DNA of 64,000 nucleotides from an uncultured Clostridia bacterium (lineage in GTDB: Bacteria; Bacillota; Clostridia; Christensenellales; UBA1242). The DNA lies in NCBI GenBank assembly GCA_934754475.1, contig CAKVHV010000002.1, positions 404,054 through 468,053 of the forward strand. The letters run 5' to 3'. The notes below the pieces were generated by a model that was not told where the DNA came from, searched no databases, and worked only from the letters and a program-made list of their open reading frames with translations. The translations under genes and the position numbers were made by a program. Below are positions 63,931 through 64,000 of this stretch, piece by piece. Every line of letters begins with the position of its first letter. The stretch's first letter is position 1.

Positions 63931-63959
63931 AAAAGGCATCTCGAATGAGATGCCTTTTT
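63931..63959. terminator. Terminator near the right window edge
   Basis: AAAAGGCATCTC pairs with GAGATGCCTTTT around a GAAT loop, with an A run on one side and T on the other. It probably ends a leftward gene beyond the window; no gene is identifiable in the last 40 bases. Confidence 0.82.
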
Positions 63960-64000
63960 ATTAACTTCTAAATAGTGTTTTTAATCAATTACCTATGTAG

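Overview
The window is about 64 kb of AT-rich DNA that looks like the chromosome of a low-GC, Gram-positive (Bacillota, Clostridia-like) bacterium, probably an uncultured host-associated one. The reasons are the lipobox lipoproteins with no outer-membrane genes, purine-rich Shine-Dalgarno sites, many Rho-independent terminators with long T runs, a glmU-like/pth/mfd/prsA-like order as in Firmicutes, and a SipW/TasA-like secreted protein. TGA is used as a stop, so the standard bacterial code applies. I saw no rRNA, tRNA, CRISPR array, prophage or transposase gene.

Layout. 1-1581: two related unknown genes on the minus strand, the first cut by the window edge. 1791-4881: RNA methyltransferase, DHH phosphoesterase and SpoU methyltransferase. 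4932-6710: oligoendopeptidase F. 6731-7207: a structured repeat array. 7352-11360: a small membrane protein, then a three-gene operon of an Old-Yellow-Enzyme-type reductase and the two subunits of an aconitase-X dehydratase. 11620-13936: asnS and an unknown gene. 14243-25044: an 11-kb, two-gene surface operon (1604-residue lipoprotein and 1996-residue membrane-anchored repeat protein) facing a membrane-bound XRE regulator. 26013-32151: PHP phosphoesterase, uvrC with a small leader ORF, an RlmD/TrmA-like methyltransferase and an ABC-F ATPase. 32430-42089: a long, often overlapping minus-strand run (two CPBP proteases, rlmH, tadA, a degenerate GlmU, pth, mfd, PrsA-like foldase). 42235-48374: HtrA-like protease, WalJ-like hydrolase, DJ-1 protein, acyl-ACP thioesterase, glycosyltransferase, AlkD-like repair protein and unknowns. 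48486-54411: a FAD dehydrogenase, a U32 peptidase interrupted by one in-frame stop, and glmS. 54496-56790: two P-II-like proteins with a DUF1538 membrane protein. 56953-58929: SipW-type secreted protein. 58930-59940: about 1 kb of structured repeats. 59941-63545: M14 carboxypeptidase, a Pro/Thr/Asn-rich protein and three paralogous unknown proteins, lying between two inverted 84-bp perfect repeats.

The most unusual feature is a dispersed intergenic repeat of about 86 nt. It is predicted to fold as a cloverleaf: an 11-bp closing stem and three internal hairpins. It occurs six times here. Wherever units are tandem, starts are exactly 151 nt apart because linkers are always 65 nt, and each linker carries its own hairpin. 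Stems are kept while loops change; one stem position is A-T, G.T or G-C in different copies, and one arm has been replaced by an unrelated but perfectly paired sequence. One copy is the immediate 5' leader of the ABC-F gene. A second family, with 12-bp terminal inverted repeats and an 84-bp core, is MITE-like and confined to 59.1-63.8 kb.

Some starts were moved from the longest reading frame because a ribosome-binding site or overlap favours a downstream codon; these cases are stated in the entries. Two genes (25268 XRE, 52408 U32) have a well-spaced -10 box six bases before the ATG and look leaderless.
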